From contig JBATEX010000080.1 of NCBI GenBank assembly GCA_049664225.1, forward strand, positions 1 to 64,000: DNA of 64,000 nucleotides. Direction: 5' to 3'. Positions within the stretch are counted from its first letter, which is position 1. The number at the start of each line of letters is the position of its first letter. A program made the position numbers and the translations under genes. Below are positions 25,918 through 32,857 of the stretch, in pieces. This stretch comes from JAUVRX01 sp049664225 (lineage in GTDB: Bacteria; Acidobacteriota; Thermoanaerobaculia; Multivoradales; JAHEKO01). Below the pieces are notes generated by a model. The model made no database searches, was not told where the DNA came from, and worked only from the letters and a program-made list of their open reading frames with translations.

Positions 25918-26450
25918 CGATCAGCCTCCATCTCTACTCCCAAGCCATCCGCAATGCGGTTGACGAACGCGAAATAGGCCGTGATGGTGCAGATGTCGTG
26001 AATCCCTAGGTCGTCGAAACCCGCGGCTCGCAGCGCACCCACATCGACCTGGCTGACTTCAGCCGGAGCCACGGTGAGCTTGACGGCATAGTCCAGCATC
26101 GCTTTGTCCGCGCCTTTCAATGGAGCTTGCCGGTGGTCCGAAATCAGTGAGGACAGTAGGTCCAGCTGTGCCTGATCTTCCATACCCTGTACCGAGAGGA
26201 GTCGACGGAGCCCCGCCCCGTGATGCTGGATTCAGTAGTGGCAGTCGTTGGTGGCCGAGACCACCACGGCGATCATCTCTCGCTGCTCGCGTGCCAGGGG
26301 ACCACGACTGTACATCAACTCGCGGTAGAGATCGAAGTGTTGCCGCATGGTCCGGCTGTGAATGCCATGGATACGCAGAATGTTGTCGTGGTCCGGGACA
26401 CGATCGGCTTCCGGCACCGCGTCCTCGGGAACGTAGTCGATGAATGCCAT
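25914..26450 (-). CDS. AhpD-like (CMD-domain) selenoprotein, CxxU motif
   Basis: 178 residues when UGA 26234-26232 (codon 73) is read as selenocysteine. The N-terminus is MAFIDYVPEDAV, and the key segment is MIAVVVSATNDCHY-Sec-IQHHGAG. This is the AhpD/CMD motif C-x-x-C-x-x-H-H with the second Cys as Sec (Cys70, Sec73, His76, His77). The frame, the homology and the C-terminal helices (LDYAVKLTVAPAEVSQVDVG, ITAYFAFVNRIADGLGV) continue uninterrupted. GGAG precedes the ATG. AhpD-like proteins reduce peroxides or peroxiredoxin partners; Sec in this family is known. It is followed by an overlapping yjjX-type gene. Gene callers leave two fragments. Confidence 0.87.
26205..26221 (-). promoter_or_regulatory. 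Bacterial SECIS hairpin of the AhpD-like gene
   Basis: ACGGGG pairs with CUCCGU (one G-U pair) around the loop CGGGG. The loop begins 16 bases after the UGA and has G at its second position, within the bSECIS rules. It is less stable than the hairpin of the GrdB-like gene. Confidence 0.5.
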
Positions 26451-26484
26451 CACGGGGATCTCCACACCATCGAAGTTTCGGGTC

Positions 26485-26808
26485 TCAAGGCGTCAGCCTG
26501 GCGTTGACTTCTCGACGCGAGCCATCGGGATTCTGCCAGGAGACGACGGCCTTGAAGTGGATTCCCGTGCCTGTGGTGATGATGGCCTGCACTGACAGCT
26601 GCTCGCCGGCGCCGAGCTCGGCGATGGGGAACTTCTTCTCCAATTCACTTTCCAACACAGGAGTGTTCTTGTCGCCTTCTGACTCGATCCTCAGCTCCAC
26701 GTTGCGAGCAGCTGCGGGACCCTCGTTCTCGACTGTGAAATGGCGATCCCCACCGACACCGCTGAGGAAAACCAGCACATCGGCCGTCACGGGATTGTCA
26801 GCTTGCAT
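26485..26808 (-). CDS. Small beta-rich protein, unknown
   Basis: 107 residues with no signal peptide. The strands VLVFLSGVGGDRHFTVENEG, AAARNVELRIESEGDK, and GIHFKAVVSWQNPDGSRREV suggest an immunoglobulin-like, CARDB-type beta sandwich, but I cannot name a family. A very strong GGAGGAGGAAGG site precedes the ATG. It ends 35 bases before the AhpD-like gene and could head that operon. It is divergent from the glycosyltransferase gene. Confidence 0.55.
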   Translation of the reverse strand: MQADNPVTADVLVFLSGVGGDRHFTVENEGPAAARNVELRIESEGDKNTPVLESELEKKFPIAELGAGEQLSVQAIITTGTGIHFKAVVSWQNPDGSRREVNARLTP

Positions 26809-26955
26809 CTTCCTTCCTCCTCCGTCGGGCTTTCGAGCCCGTCTTCGATGAGACCATTTGCGGGACCTAATATATCCTTCCCCTTCTGATCATCGACACC
26901 TGCCTCGACGGCTGACCCGAACGGACCTGTGACCACCTGCGAGGATTCACCGACC

Positions 26956-28209
26956 ATGACGCAAGATCTCACAGATCTGGCCCAACGAATTGCCGGCCAG
27001 GCCCCGGAGGAGTTGAACCTCACCAACGGCCAGCATCTCGATCTGGCTACTCAGGCCGCCGATGCGATTCTCGACGCTGTGGCCTCCCACGAGGAGCTGG
27101 CGGTTTTCGAGCGGCGGTTGTTCGAAGCGGATCAGGCGGTTCCGCTCCTCGTCCACCTGGCGGCCAAGCTCGCTGGCAGCAAGAGCCTCGTAACGAGGCT
27201 GCGAGATCCCGCCCATCTGTCGGTGATCTTCGCGATGTACAAAGAGCACAACCGGATCCTGGAGCCCGAGGCGCACCCTCACGGAGAGGACTTCCTGCGT
27301 CGCAAGGCCGCTCAGCTCGAGTGGCTCTTCGAGGGGAATGAGCACATCGATTGGCGGATCTTCGCCGTCGATGACGGCTGTCCCGAAGGTAGCGGTCAGA
27401 TCGCCCAGCAGATCCTCCAGCAATCCGGACCCGAGCTGCGGGCCGAAGTCTTGTTCCTCGAAGAGGCCATTCGTCGGGAGGTGCCTGCGACCCGGCCCCT
27501 CGAGCAGACATCCGACAGCCAGAAGGGTGGCTCGATCCAGCTCGGCATGTGGCATGCCGCTCAGCGGAACGAACCCGGGCATGTCGTCTTGTTCACGGAT
27601 GCCGACCTCTCGACTCACCTCGGGCAGGCCGGGCTTCTGATGTATCCGATTCTGGCCGAGGGGGCCGATGCCGCAATCGGGTCACGTCGCGAAACCACCT
27701 CGGTAGCCATCAAGAAGGGCAAGCGCAATGTGCGCGGCAAGCTCTTCATCTACCTGTGGAAGCGACTGTTGCCCGCGCTCGACCGAGTCGTCGACACGCA
27801 GTGCGGGTTCAAGGCCTTTCGAGCCGACGTGGCCCGTACCATCGTCGTCGATGCTCTGGAGAAGAAATTCGCCTTCGACATCGAGCTGCTGCTGCGCACC
27901 GAGCTGGCCCGCCCCGGCTCGATCGTCAAGGTGCCGATCGCGTGGATCGACAGCGAGGCGGCGTCGACCACGACCGACCTCGAGCCTTACCTGCCGATGC
28001 TCCAGAATATTGTCGGCTTCTACCGCCACTACCTGACAGCCAATCCGGAGTCCGATACCTTCGCAGCGTTCATCGAGGGTCTCGACGAACAGTCATGGAA
28101 TCGCCTCCTCGAATCGATCCCCGCCGAGATTGCTGAGGGCGACCCCAACCACTTCGGTGATCACGCACCCGTTTCCGCCGCCGACATGCAAGCGATCCTC
28201 GCCTGCTGA
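26956..28209 (+). CDS. Family 2 glycosyltransferase (dolichyl-phosphate-sugar-synthase-like)
   Basis: 417 residues. After a helical N-terminal extension of about 110 residues the GT2 fold begins: WRIFAVDDGCPEGSGQIAQQ contains the nucleotide-binding D-D-G, and HVVLFTDADLSTHLGQAGLL has the D-x-D metal motif. Later, DTQCGFKAFRADVAR and KKFAFDIELLLRTELARPG match DPM1-like enzymes. It probably transfers an activated sugar to a polyprenyl or other acceptor in the cytoplasm. The ATG at 26956 has GAGG about 10 bases before it. Confidence 0.8.
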   Translation: MTQDLTDLAQRIAGQAPEELNLTNGQHLDLATQAADAILDAVASHEELAVFERRLFEADQAVPLLVHLAAKLAGSKSLVTRLRDPAHLSVIFAMYKEHNRILEPEAHPHGEDFLRRKAAQLEWLFEGNEHIDWRIFAVDDGCPEGSGQIAQQILQQSGPELRAEVLFLEEAIRREVPATRPLEQTSDSQKGGSIQLGMWHAAQRNEPGHVVLFTDADLSTHLGQAGLLMYPILAEGADAAIGSRRETTSVAIKKGKRNVRGKLFIYLWKRLLPALDRVVDTQCGFKAFRADVARTIVVDALEKKFAFDIELLLRTELARPGSIVKVPIAWIDSEAASTTTDLEPYLPMLQNIVGFYRHYLTANPESDTFAAFIEGLDEQSWNRLLESIPAEIAEGDPNHFGDHAPVSAADMQAILAC

Positions 28210-28212
28210 TTG

Positions 28213-28376
28213 TTGGAGGCAATAGGGGGGGCATAAGGGCCTAGGGGCGTAAGGGCTTATTCCCTCGTCGGTTCGGCCCCACGCCCTCAGAGATCGGTCG
28301 GACGAAGTCCGAACGCTTCAACCCCCACGCCCTCAAAGACCGCCCGGCGGTGAGCCGGGCGCCTCAACCTTTGAGC
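28213..28376. repeat. Intergenic repeat block
   Basis: It contains GGAGGCAATAGGGGGGGCAT followed by AAGGGCCTAGGGGCGTAAGGGCTTA, an inverted relative of the block at 21862-21899. Two copies of CCCACGCCCTCA(G/A)AGA follow (about 28270 and 28324), each with a short palindrome behind it (CGGACGAAGTCCG and GCCCGGCGGTGAGCCGGGC). A final ATTGCTCAGCAAT palindrome overlaps the end of the metallo-beta-lactamase gene. One of these hairpins may end the glycosyltransferase mRNA. Confidence 0.5.
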
Positions 28377-28378
28377 CC

Positions 28379-29158
28379 TCATTGCTCAGCAATGAGGGCG
28401 AGCGTGTTTTCGACGAGATCCCAACCGCCGGGCTGCCCGTGTCCTGGGACGATGAGGGCGGCTTCGGGGTAGCGCGCTCTCATCTTCTCGACGCTAGCCC
28501 CCCAGCTGTCGACTTCGGCGTCGCCCAGGTAGCCGATGTGCCTCGTAGTCGCGTTCTTCACCAGACAGCCGCCGAAAAGCACCTTGTAGCTTTCCAGCCA
28601 AACGACGATGTTGTCGTGGCTGTGACCCGGACCTGGATAGAAGAGCTCGACAGTCTCGCCACCCACAGTCAGTCCCATACTTCCAGTGAAGAGCACTGTC
28701 GGCGGCTCGTGGTCGGCTTCGCGCGCCAGGTCCGCTGTCAGGGACAAGCCGTAGGTCGGGATCTCTCGTCGGTGAACGGCTCCGATTCCTCCCATGCAGT
28801 CCGAGTGGAAGTGGGTAGCGATGACGCCGGCCACCGAGAGCCCACGATCCCTCTCGATCCAATCCAGAAGTCGCTCGGTCTGGTCGTCGGTCCATGGGGT
28901 GTCGATCAGTAGCGCCTCCGTCTCGGTCATCAACAAAAGCCCATTCGCAGGCGTCGGTCTGCTGACCAGGACAAAGGTGGAGACATGCCTCCAGAGCCCG
29001 GGCCTCAACTCGACCAGCCTCAGATCGTCGGCGAGAGTGATCTCTGCTGGCTGCGATGGCAACTCCTGCGCCTGAACGCGCGTCAAGACTCCGGCAGCCG
29101 ACACCCACAGTAAGACCCCGAGCCAGACCTGTCGTCTCATTCGAACCATGGTCACCAT
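28379..29158 (-). CDS. Subclass B1-like metallo-beta-lactamase
   Basis: 259 residues with a signal peptide (VWLGVLLWVSAAGVLTRVQA). All B1 zinc ligands are present: H116-F-H118-S-D120 in VIATHFHSDCMGGIGA, H179 in YPGPGHSHDNIVVW, C198 with K201 in VLFGGCLVKNATT, and H240 in ALIVPGHGQPGG. The stretch from FYPGPGHSHDNIVVW to GGCLVKN closely follows Bacillus BcII and other B1 enzymes. B1 enzymes hydrolyse penicillins, cephalosporins and carbapenems in the periplasm. Activity here is predicted, not shown. Two in-frame ATGs at 29158 and 29149 could be the start (GAGGGGAGA lies upstream). No mobile element flanks it. Confidence 0.85.
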   Translation of the reverse strand: MVTMVRMRRQVWLGVLLWVSAAGVLTRVQAQELPSQPAEITLADDLRLVELRPGLWRHVSTFVLVSRPTPANGLLLMTETEALLIDTPWTDDQTERLLDWIERDRGLSVAGVIATHFHSDCMGGIGAVHRREIPTYGLSLTADLAREADHEPPTVLFTGSMGLTVGGETVELFYPGPGHSHDNIVVWLESYKVLFGGCLVKNATTRHIGYLGDAEVDSWGASVEKMRARYPEAALIVPGHGQPGGWDLVENTLALIAEQ

Positions 29159-29179
29159 TCTCCCCTCGCTGCGATCCGA

Positions 29180-29938
29180 TCAGCTTCTGAGCTTCCAGAT
29201 CATGTGGGGACACTCGCGGTCATCGAAGACGGAGGCATCGTAGTCCCCATAGAGTTCTTCCACTTCGAAACCGACGGCCTGGAGCTCAGCCTCGATTTCA
29301 GGATGAGAAGGAAGCGCGAAGCGCAACGGGATCTCCTGCACCGCAACCGTCTCACCAGCATCCGAGATCTGTTCAACCCGTTGGACTCCGACGATCGCGC
29401 CGTCCTCGGCATCAACCTCGAGCCTGCTGGACAGCGCTACCGATCCGTTGCCATCGAGATGGCGAAACGTGCCGTGATCGTGCCACTTGCCGTCAATCGA
29501 TCGCTGTCGAATAGCCGGGTTGTGAAGCGTGATAATCAGGAGGGCATCTTCCTGCATGACTCCTCTCAGCTCCCGCAAGGCCTGCTGCCGATCAGCCGCC
29601 TCGTCGAGCTCCGAGATGCCGTGAAACGGCCAGATGCCGGTCCGAAAGCGACATCGGAACGGCAACCTTCGCACATCGCAACAGACGACGCCTGCCCTGA
29701 GGTCTCCCTTCTCCAGCTTCTTCTTCAGTACCTCCAACATGGGCAAAGAAGCATCGACACAGACGAGCTCCACTCCAGCCTCGAGCAACGGTAGAGAGAT
29801 CCGGCCTGTGCCAGCCATGAGCTCCAGTACCGGACCCGTCGAACCCTGCAAACACTTCCGAAAGAACTCTATGTCATCTTCGAAACGACAAAAGCTGTCG
29901 TAGAGATCTGCGACAAGGCTGTAATCAAAAGCAGGCAT
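29180..29938 (-). CDS. Class I SAM-dependent methyltransferase
   Basis: 252 residues. Motif I is GPVLELMAGTGRISLPLLEA; the acidic end of strand 2 is ELVCVDASLPMLEVLKKKLE; motif IV is near FRTGIWPFHGISELDEAADR. The C-terminal half has a beta insertion as in small-molecule methyltransferases (HDHGTFRHLDGNGSVALSSR). The N-terminus FDYSLVADLYDSFCRFEDDI resembles methyltransferase domain 25 proteins. The substrate is unknown. It lies between the B1-like enzyme (21 bases away) and a DUF3052 gene on the same strand. Confidence 0.8.
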   Translation of the reverse strand: MPAFDYSLVADLYDSFCRFEDDIEFFRKCLQGSTGPVLELMAGTGRISLPLLEAGVELVCVDASLPMLEVLKKKLEKGDLRAGVVCCDVRRLPFRCRFRTGIWPFHGISELDEAADRQQALRELRGVMQEDALLIITLHNPAIRQRSIDGKWHDHGTFRHLDGNGSVALSSRLEVDAEDGAIVGVQRVEQISDAGETVAVQEIPLRFALPSHPEIEAELQAVGFEVEELYGDYDASVFDDRECPHMIWKLRS

Positions 29939-29958
29939 TCCAAAGAAGCCGGGCCGTG

Positions 29959-30744
29959 CTATTTCGTCCTACGTCGGGCGAACAGGAGGCCCGACCAGGT
30001 CTCGTCGATAGAGCAGATCTTGTAGTCCACGAAGTCCGCGCCCAAGCCGAATGACCGCACGGCCGCCTGCGTGAGATCGGTGGTAACACCTGATGCCTTC
30101 TTGGGCCAGGCGATCCACAGCCCTCCGCCTTCGGCCAGGCAGCGGGCCGCGGTCGGAAAGCGACGCTCCATCGCGGACTTGGATTTCACGAAAAAGAGGA
30201 TCAGATTCACGGCCCCTCGCGCGCTGCGCTTGAAGCGCACATTCTCCGGAATGGGCTGCAGCACCGCCTCGAAACCTTCCGGAGCGCCGAGCAGGGCCAC
30301 AACCGAATCGGGCTTGATTCCCAGCTTGCGAGGCAAGGGTGTCCCCGAATAGCCCGCCAGCGCTGAAGAGGGTACAACCGGGTCAGCAGGGGGATTGACG
30401 ATGGCGCGCTGGAGTCCGCTGCAGATTCGGGTCCACGGGATGTAGATCGCATCGGGCAGTGCTGCCTCGATCTTGGCGATCTTCTCAGGCTCGCCACCGA
30501 CGAAGACGAGCGGTAGGAAGCGACTACTCTTCGATTGTCGAAGGAGAAAGGCCACGTCCCGTCCCTGACTGGGTAAGCGATCCAGATCGATCACCACGGC
30601 GTCGGGCGGATCGGCCCGAATGCGCCTCAGGGTCGGCGGCCCCTGAAAGGGCTCATAGGTCACCTGGTAGCCCGCCTTCTCCAACGCACTCACGCGGGCC
30701 TGGGCCTCAGCCGGCTTCCAATGAATGAGCTGCACCCGTTGCAT
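29959..30744 (-). CDS. Pseudo-receiver plus DUF3052 protein
   Basis: 261 residues. The N-terminal part, QRVQLIHWKPAEAQARVSAL and DPPDAVVIDLDRLPSQGRDV, has the alternating alpha/beta pattern of a response-regulator receiver, with an Asp in V-V-I-D-L-D. The C-terminal 130 residues, YSGTPLPRKLGIKPDSVVAL and GGGLWIAWPKKASGV, are DUF3052, a small domain usually found alone. The start at 30744 is favoured because it overlaps the stop of the GNAT fragment (ATGA). The frame remains open far upstream but reads out of frame through neighbouring genes. The function is unknown. Confidence 0.7.
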   Translation of the reverse strand: MQRVQLIHWKPAEAQARVSALEKAGYQVTYEPFQGPPTLRRIRADPPDAVVIDLDRLPSQGRDVAFLLRQSKSSRFLPLVFVGGEPEKIAKIEAALPDAIYIPWTRICSGLQRAIVNPPADPVVPSSALAGYSGTPLPRKLGIKPDSVVALLGAPEGFEAVLQPIPENVRFKRSARGAVNLILFFVKSKSAMERRFPTAARCLAEGGGLWIAWPKKASGVTTDLTQAAVRSFGLGADFVDYKICSIDETWSGLLFARRRTK

Positions 30745-30911
30745 CAGGCGACTCCTGCTGCCTCCCATGAGGCCTTGTCGATGCCGTAGACACCGACCTC
30801 GTCTCCAAAGAAATCGATGGTTCTTTCGAACTGCTCTCCGAGCCGCTTGGCCAGCGCGAGAGATCTCGTGTTGTCCGGATGAATGAGACTGATCACAGCG
30901 CCCACTGCGAC
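30743..30911 (-). pseudogene. C-terminal fragment of a GNAT acetyltransferase
   Basis: About 55 codons read VGAVISLIHPDNTRSLALAK, then RLGEQFERTIDFFGDEVGVY, then GIDKASWEAAGVA-stop. This is the last part of a GNAT fold, where residues after the I-x-P-x-N-x-x-S motif bind acetyl-CoA. The N-terminal two-thirds is absent. The fragment follows in the same frame directly after the stop codon of the antibiotic-monooxygenase gene, which suggests a deletion that joined the two genes. Confidence 0.6.
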
Positions 30912-31211
30912 TCAGCCCAGCAGACGGTACTTCCTGAGGTCCAACTCCTGAGCCAGCACTGCCGGGAACTCCTGCAGTGCGCTGGCTACGTGGTCGGTGC
31001 TGAAATGGGCTTCGAGCGCCGACTCGCCCTGCCACTCTTCGACGAAGGTGAATTCTCGCCGATCCTCTAGGTTCTCCAAGAGCTCGTAGCCGATACAGCC
31101 GGCCTCCTCGCGCGTGGGCTCGATCAGGCCGACCAACACGTGCTTGAGGTCGGCCTCCCTACCCGGCTGGGCTCTGAAGTGGGCAATGACTCTCAGTGTA
31201 GTGTCTCTCAT
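30912..31211 (-). CDS. Antibiotic biosynthesis monooxygenase (ABM) domain protein
   Basis: 99 residues. TTLRVIAHFRAQPGREADLK, then REEAGCIGYELLENLEDRRE, then FTFVEEWQGESALEAHFSTD and HVASALQEFPAVL define the ABM dimeric alpha-beta barrel. Members oxidise quinols or small aromatics without cofactor, or act in detoxification. The ATG at 31211 is preceded by GAGGAG. It ends with UGA, directly followed in frame by the GNAT fragment; see that entry. Confidence 0.85.
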   Translation of the reverse strand: MRDTTLRVIAHFRAQPGREADLKHVLVGLIEPTREEAGCIGYELLENLEDRREFTFVEEWQGESALEAHFSTDHVASALQEFPAVLAQELDLRKYRLLG

Positions 31212-31265
31212 GGCAGTCTCCTCTCCGATTCCCGTCCCGGACCCTATGGCCCTACCCAATACCGC

Positions 31266-31946
31266 TCATCGGGTGGCCTGGGATCTTCTCGCCACGGCCT
31301 TCCGGATGTAGGTGGGGGCATCTGGCGTCTTGCAGCTCGTCTCGCCGTGATCCACCTCGACCTTGCCGATCCTCTTGGCCACCGCAAGAGCCTTGCGCTC
31401 GAGCTTCGGATTGCGGATTCCGATCGCGATCAGGGCGCTGTTCATGGAATGACGGCTCCTGTTCTTGCGGCCGTGAATCTCGGTCTCGATCAACGCGAGA
31501 TACTCTTCGAGCTCGTTGTCTGTCAGCTCGGGATCCTGTCTCGCCAGGCGGGCCAACACATTCCAACCCGCCGCACCGACAAACTCCTGGGCGGACCGGG
31601 TCCACCTGGCGACCTTGGTCTTCGCAAATGGACTCTGGCTCACCAGGTCGGAAAACGCGTCGGTCAGGACATAGTTGTCCAGATCCCGCACCCAGACATC
31701 CAACAGCGAGCTTCGGATCTCCTCCGGATCAGCGATCATGGCCGCGAGGATCCGTGCGTCGTGGTTGCCGCTCTTCCAAAGGCCGATTGCCAACTCCGTG
31801 TCGCCTCTGTTTTTCTTGGCCAGTTTCCCCTGGTTTGCATAGCTCACGCCATACAGGGGATCGTCGACCCCGTGACGTCGATAGACCTTGCGGTTCTGCG
31901 CGGTCCCAGCAGCCTCCAGAGCTGCCAGCGCACGTTTCAGATCCAT
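31266..31946 (-). CDS. DNA alkylation repair (AlkD-like HEAT-repeat) protein
   Basis: 226 residues, nearly all helical. DLKRALAALEAAGTAQNRKV, GVSYANQGKLAKKNRGDTEL, AIGLWKSGNHDARILAAMIA and NYVLTDAFSDLVSQSPFAKT follow the pattern of the AlkD/AlkC glycosylase family, including the conserved W-x-S-x-x-x-E/D region (here WKSGNHDAR). Such enzymes excise positively charged alkyl bases. The C-terminus is lysine/arginine-rich (YIRKAVARRSQATR). The start at 31946 has GGAG six bases before it. It is divergent from the MerB-like gene. Confidence 0.75.
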   Translation of the reverse strand: MDLKRALAALEAAGTAQNRKVYRRHGVDDPLYGVSYANQGKLAKKNRGDTELAIGLWKSGNHDARILAAMIADPEEIRSSLLDVWVRDLDNYVLTDAFSDLVSQSPFAKTKVARWTRSAQEFVGAAGWNVLARLARQDPELTDNELEEYLALIETEIHGRKNRSRHSMNSALIAIGIRNPKLERKALAVAKRIGKVEVDHGETSCKTPDAPTYIRKAVARRSQATR

Positions 31947-32038
31947 ATTCGCTCCAACCGATGATGAGCTGCTGCCGCCAATTCTGCCACAACCCTCGAA
32001 CATAGTGAGCCCACCGCTTTCCGGTCAAGGCCAGGGCG

Positions 32039-32044
32039 TATAAT
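32039..32044 (+). promoter_or_regulatory. -10 element of a promoter for the MerB-like gene
   Basis: TATAAT lies 43 bases before the ATG at 32087. A matching -35 is weak (CTTTCC at 17 bases). The leader is about 36 bases and contains GAGGA before the start codon. Confidence 0.4.
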
Positions 32045-32086
32045 TCAAGCCTCGGGGTGACGGCATAGCTCCGTCGAGGAATCATC

Positions 32087-32833
32087 ATGGACTCGGATGT
32101 ACGCATCGTTTGGCAAGGCGCTTTGACCTCCATTCCGACCGTCGAGTGGAAACAATTGGTCCTGGCAGGGATCGAGAGGGGCCGAAAGCGTCTCGACTTC
32201 ATGTCCGACGAGCACCACGCGATTCGACGGTCCGCAGTCACCGAGCTGGTTCGAACCGGCCAGCCCATCGCACCCGAGACCTTCTCTCGGCAGTTGGGAA
32301 TCTCGATTTCGCGCACGGACGAAATCCTCGACGACCTGGAGCGCAATCTCTTCTTCTTGTTACGCAATGAAGAAGGGGCGGTCTCTTGGGCCTTTCCCGT
32401 GACGACAGACCGCACTCCACACAAGCTCACTTTCAGTACAGGGGAACGCCTCTACGGCGCCTGAGCGGAGGACGCCTTCATAGCGCCCTTCGTGCAAGGG
32501 CGATTGACAGACAAATTCACCAAGGCCACGATCGAGACCTCCTGCGGCCACTGCGATCAGCCAATGCGACTGACCATCGACAGCGAGATGCAGTACGAAG
32601 CGGAGCTGGCGGGGTCGAAGCCGATGTTCTTCGAGCCCCAGATCGACTGGCCGAGGTTCCAAGAGCCCAACATCATCCACGCCTACTGACGCAATAGCGT
32701 CTTCTTCTGGTCAGAAGATCATGCCCTGGAGCACTTCGAAGCCGGCAAGCTCGGCGACGGCGACCTCCTGACATTCGAGCACAGTTCGTACGCTTCACCG
32801 ATCGGCCAGGCTGCTTTGTTTGGCCTGGACTGA
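32087..32833 (+). CDS. MerB-like (alkylmercury lyase family) protein with two selenocysteines
   Basis: 248 residues if two UGA codons are read as Sec. UGA 32462-32464 is codon 126 in FSTGERLYGA-Sec-AEDAFIAPF, aligning with MerB RRLYAW-Cys96-ALDTLIFPAL; Asp99 is kept as Asp129. UGA 32687-32689 is codon 201 in NIIHAY-Sec-RNSVFFW, aligning with MerB Cys159 in QSF-Cys-CHVHFF. The N-terminal helical domain (IAPETFSRQLGISISRTDEI) matches the MerB winged-helix part. An extra C-G-H-C lies at about residues 152-155. MerB cleaves carbon-mercury bonds with Cys96, Asp99 and Cys159; the substrate here is not proven, and no merA, merR or merT is nearby. Both UGAs have SECIS-like hairpins behind them. Confidence 0.82.
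32484..32502 (+). promoter_or_regulatory. Bacterial SECIS hairpin after the first UGA of the MerB-like gene
   Basis: CGCCCUU pairs perfectly with AAGGGCG around the loop CGUGC. The loop starts 26 bases after the UGA and carries G at its second position, fitting bSECIS rules. Confidence 0.65.
32703..32718 (+). promoter_or_regulatory. Bacterial SECIS hairpin after the second UGA of the MerB-like gene
   Basis: UCUUCU pairs with AGAAGA around the tetraloop GGUC. The loop starts 19 bases after the UGA, and its first two bases are G. The stem is A/U-rich and thus weaker than the one after the first UGA; another register with a 7-base loop is possible. Confidence 0.55.
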
Positions 32834-32857
32834 AGGCTTGGCGCGGGCTCGCCTGCC

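Noticed and set aside
30912..30914. UGA at the end of the ABM gene as selenocysteine
   Set aside because: ABM proteins end here; the following sequence is a fragment of a different family (GNAT), not a continuation of the same domain, and the stop does not replace a conserved Cys.
32831..32833. A third UGA in the MerB-like frame as another selenocysteine
   Set aside because: The frame would add only 12 residues to TAG and overlap the 3' end of the DinB gene; the MerB-like C-terminus (LFGLD) already matches the family end.
31266..32833. A mercury-resistance operon around the MerB-like gene
   Set aside because: No MerA, MerR, MerT or MerP-like sequence is found on either side, so mercury function cannot be claimed from context.
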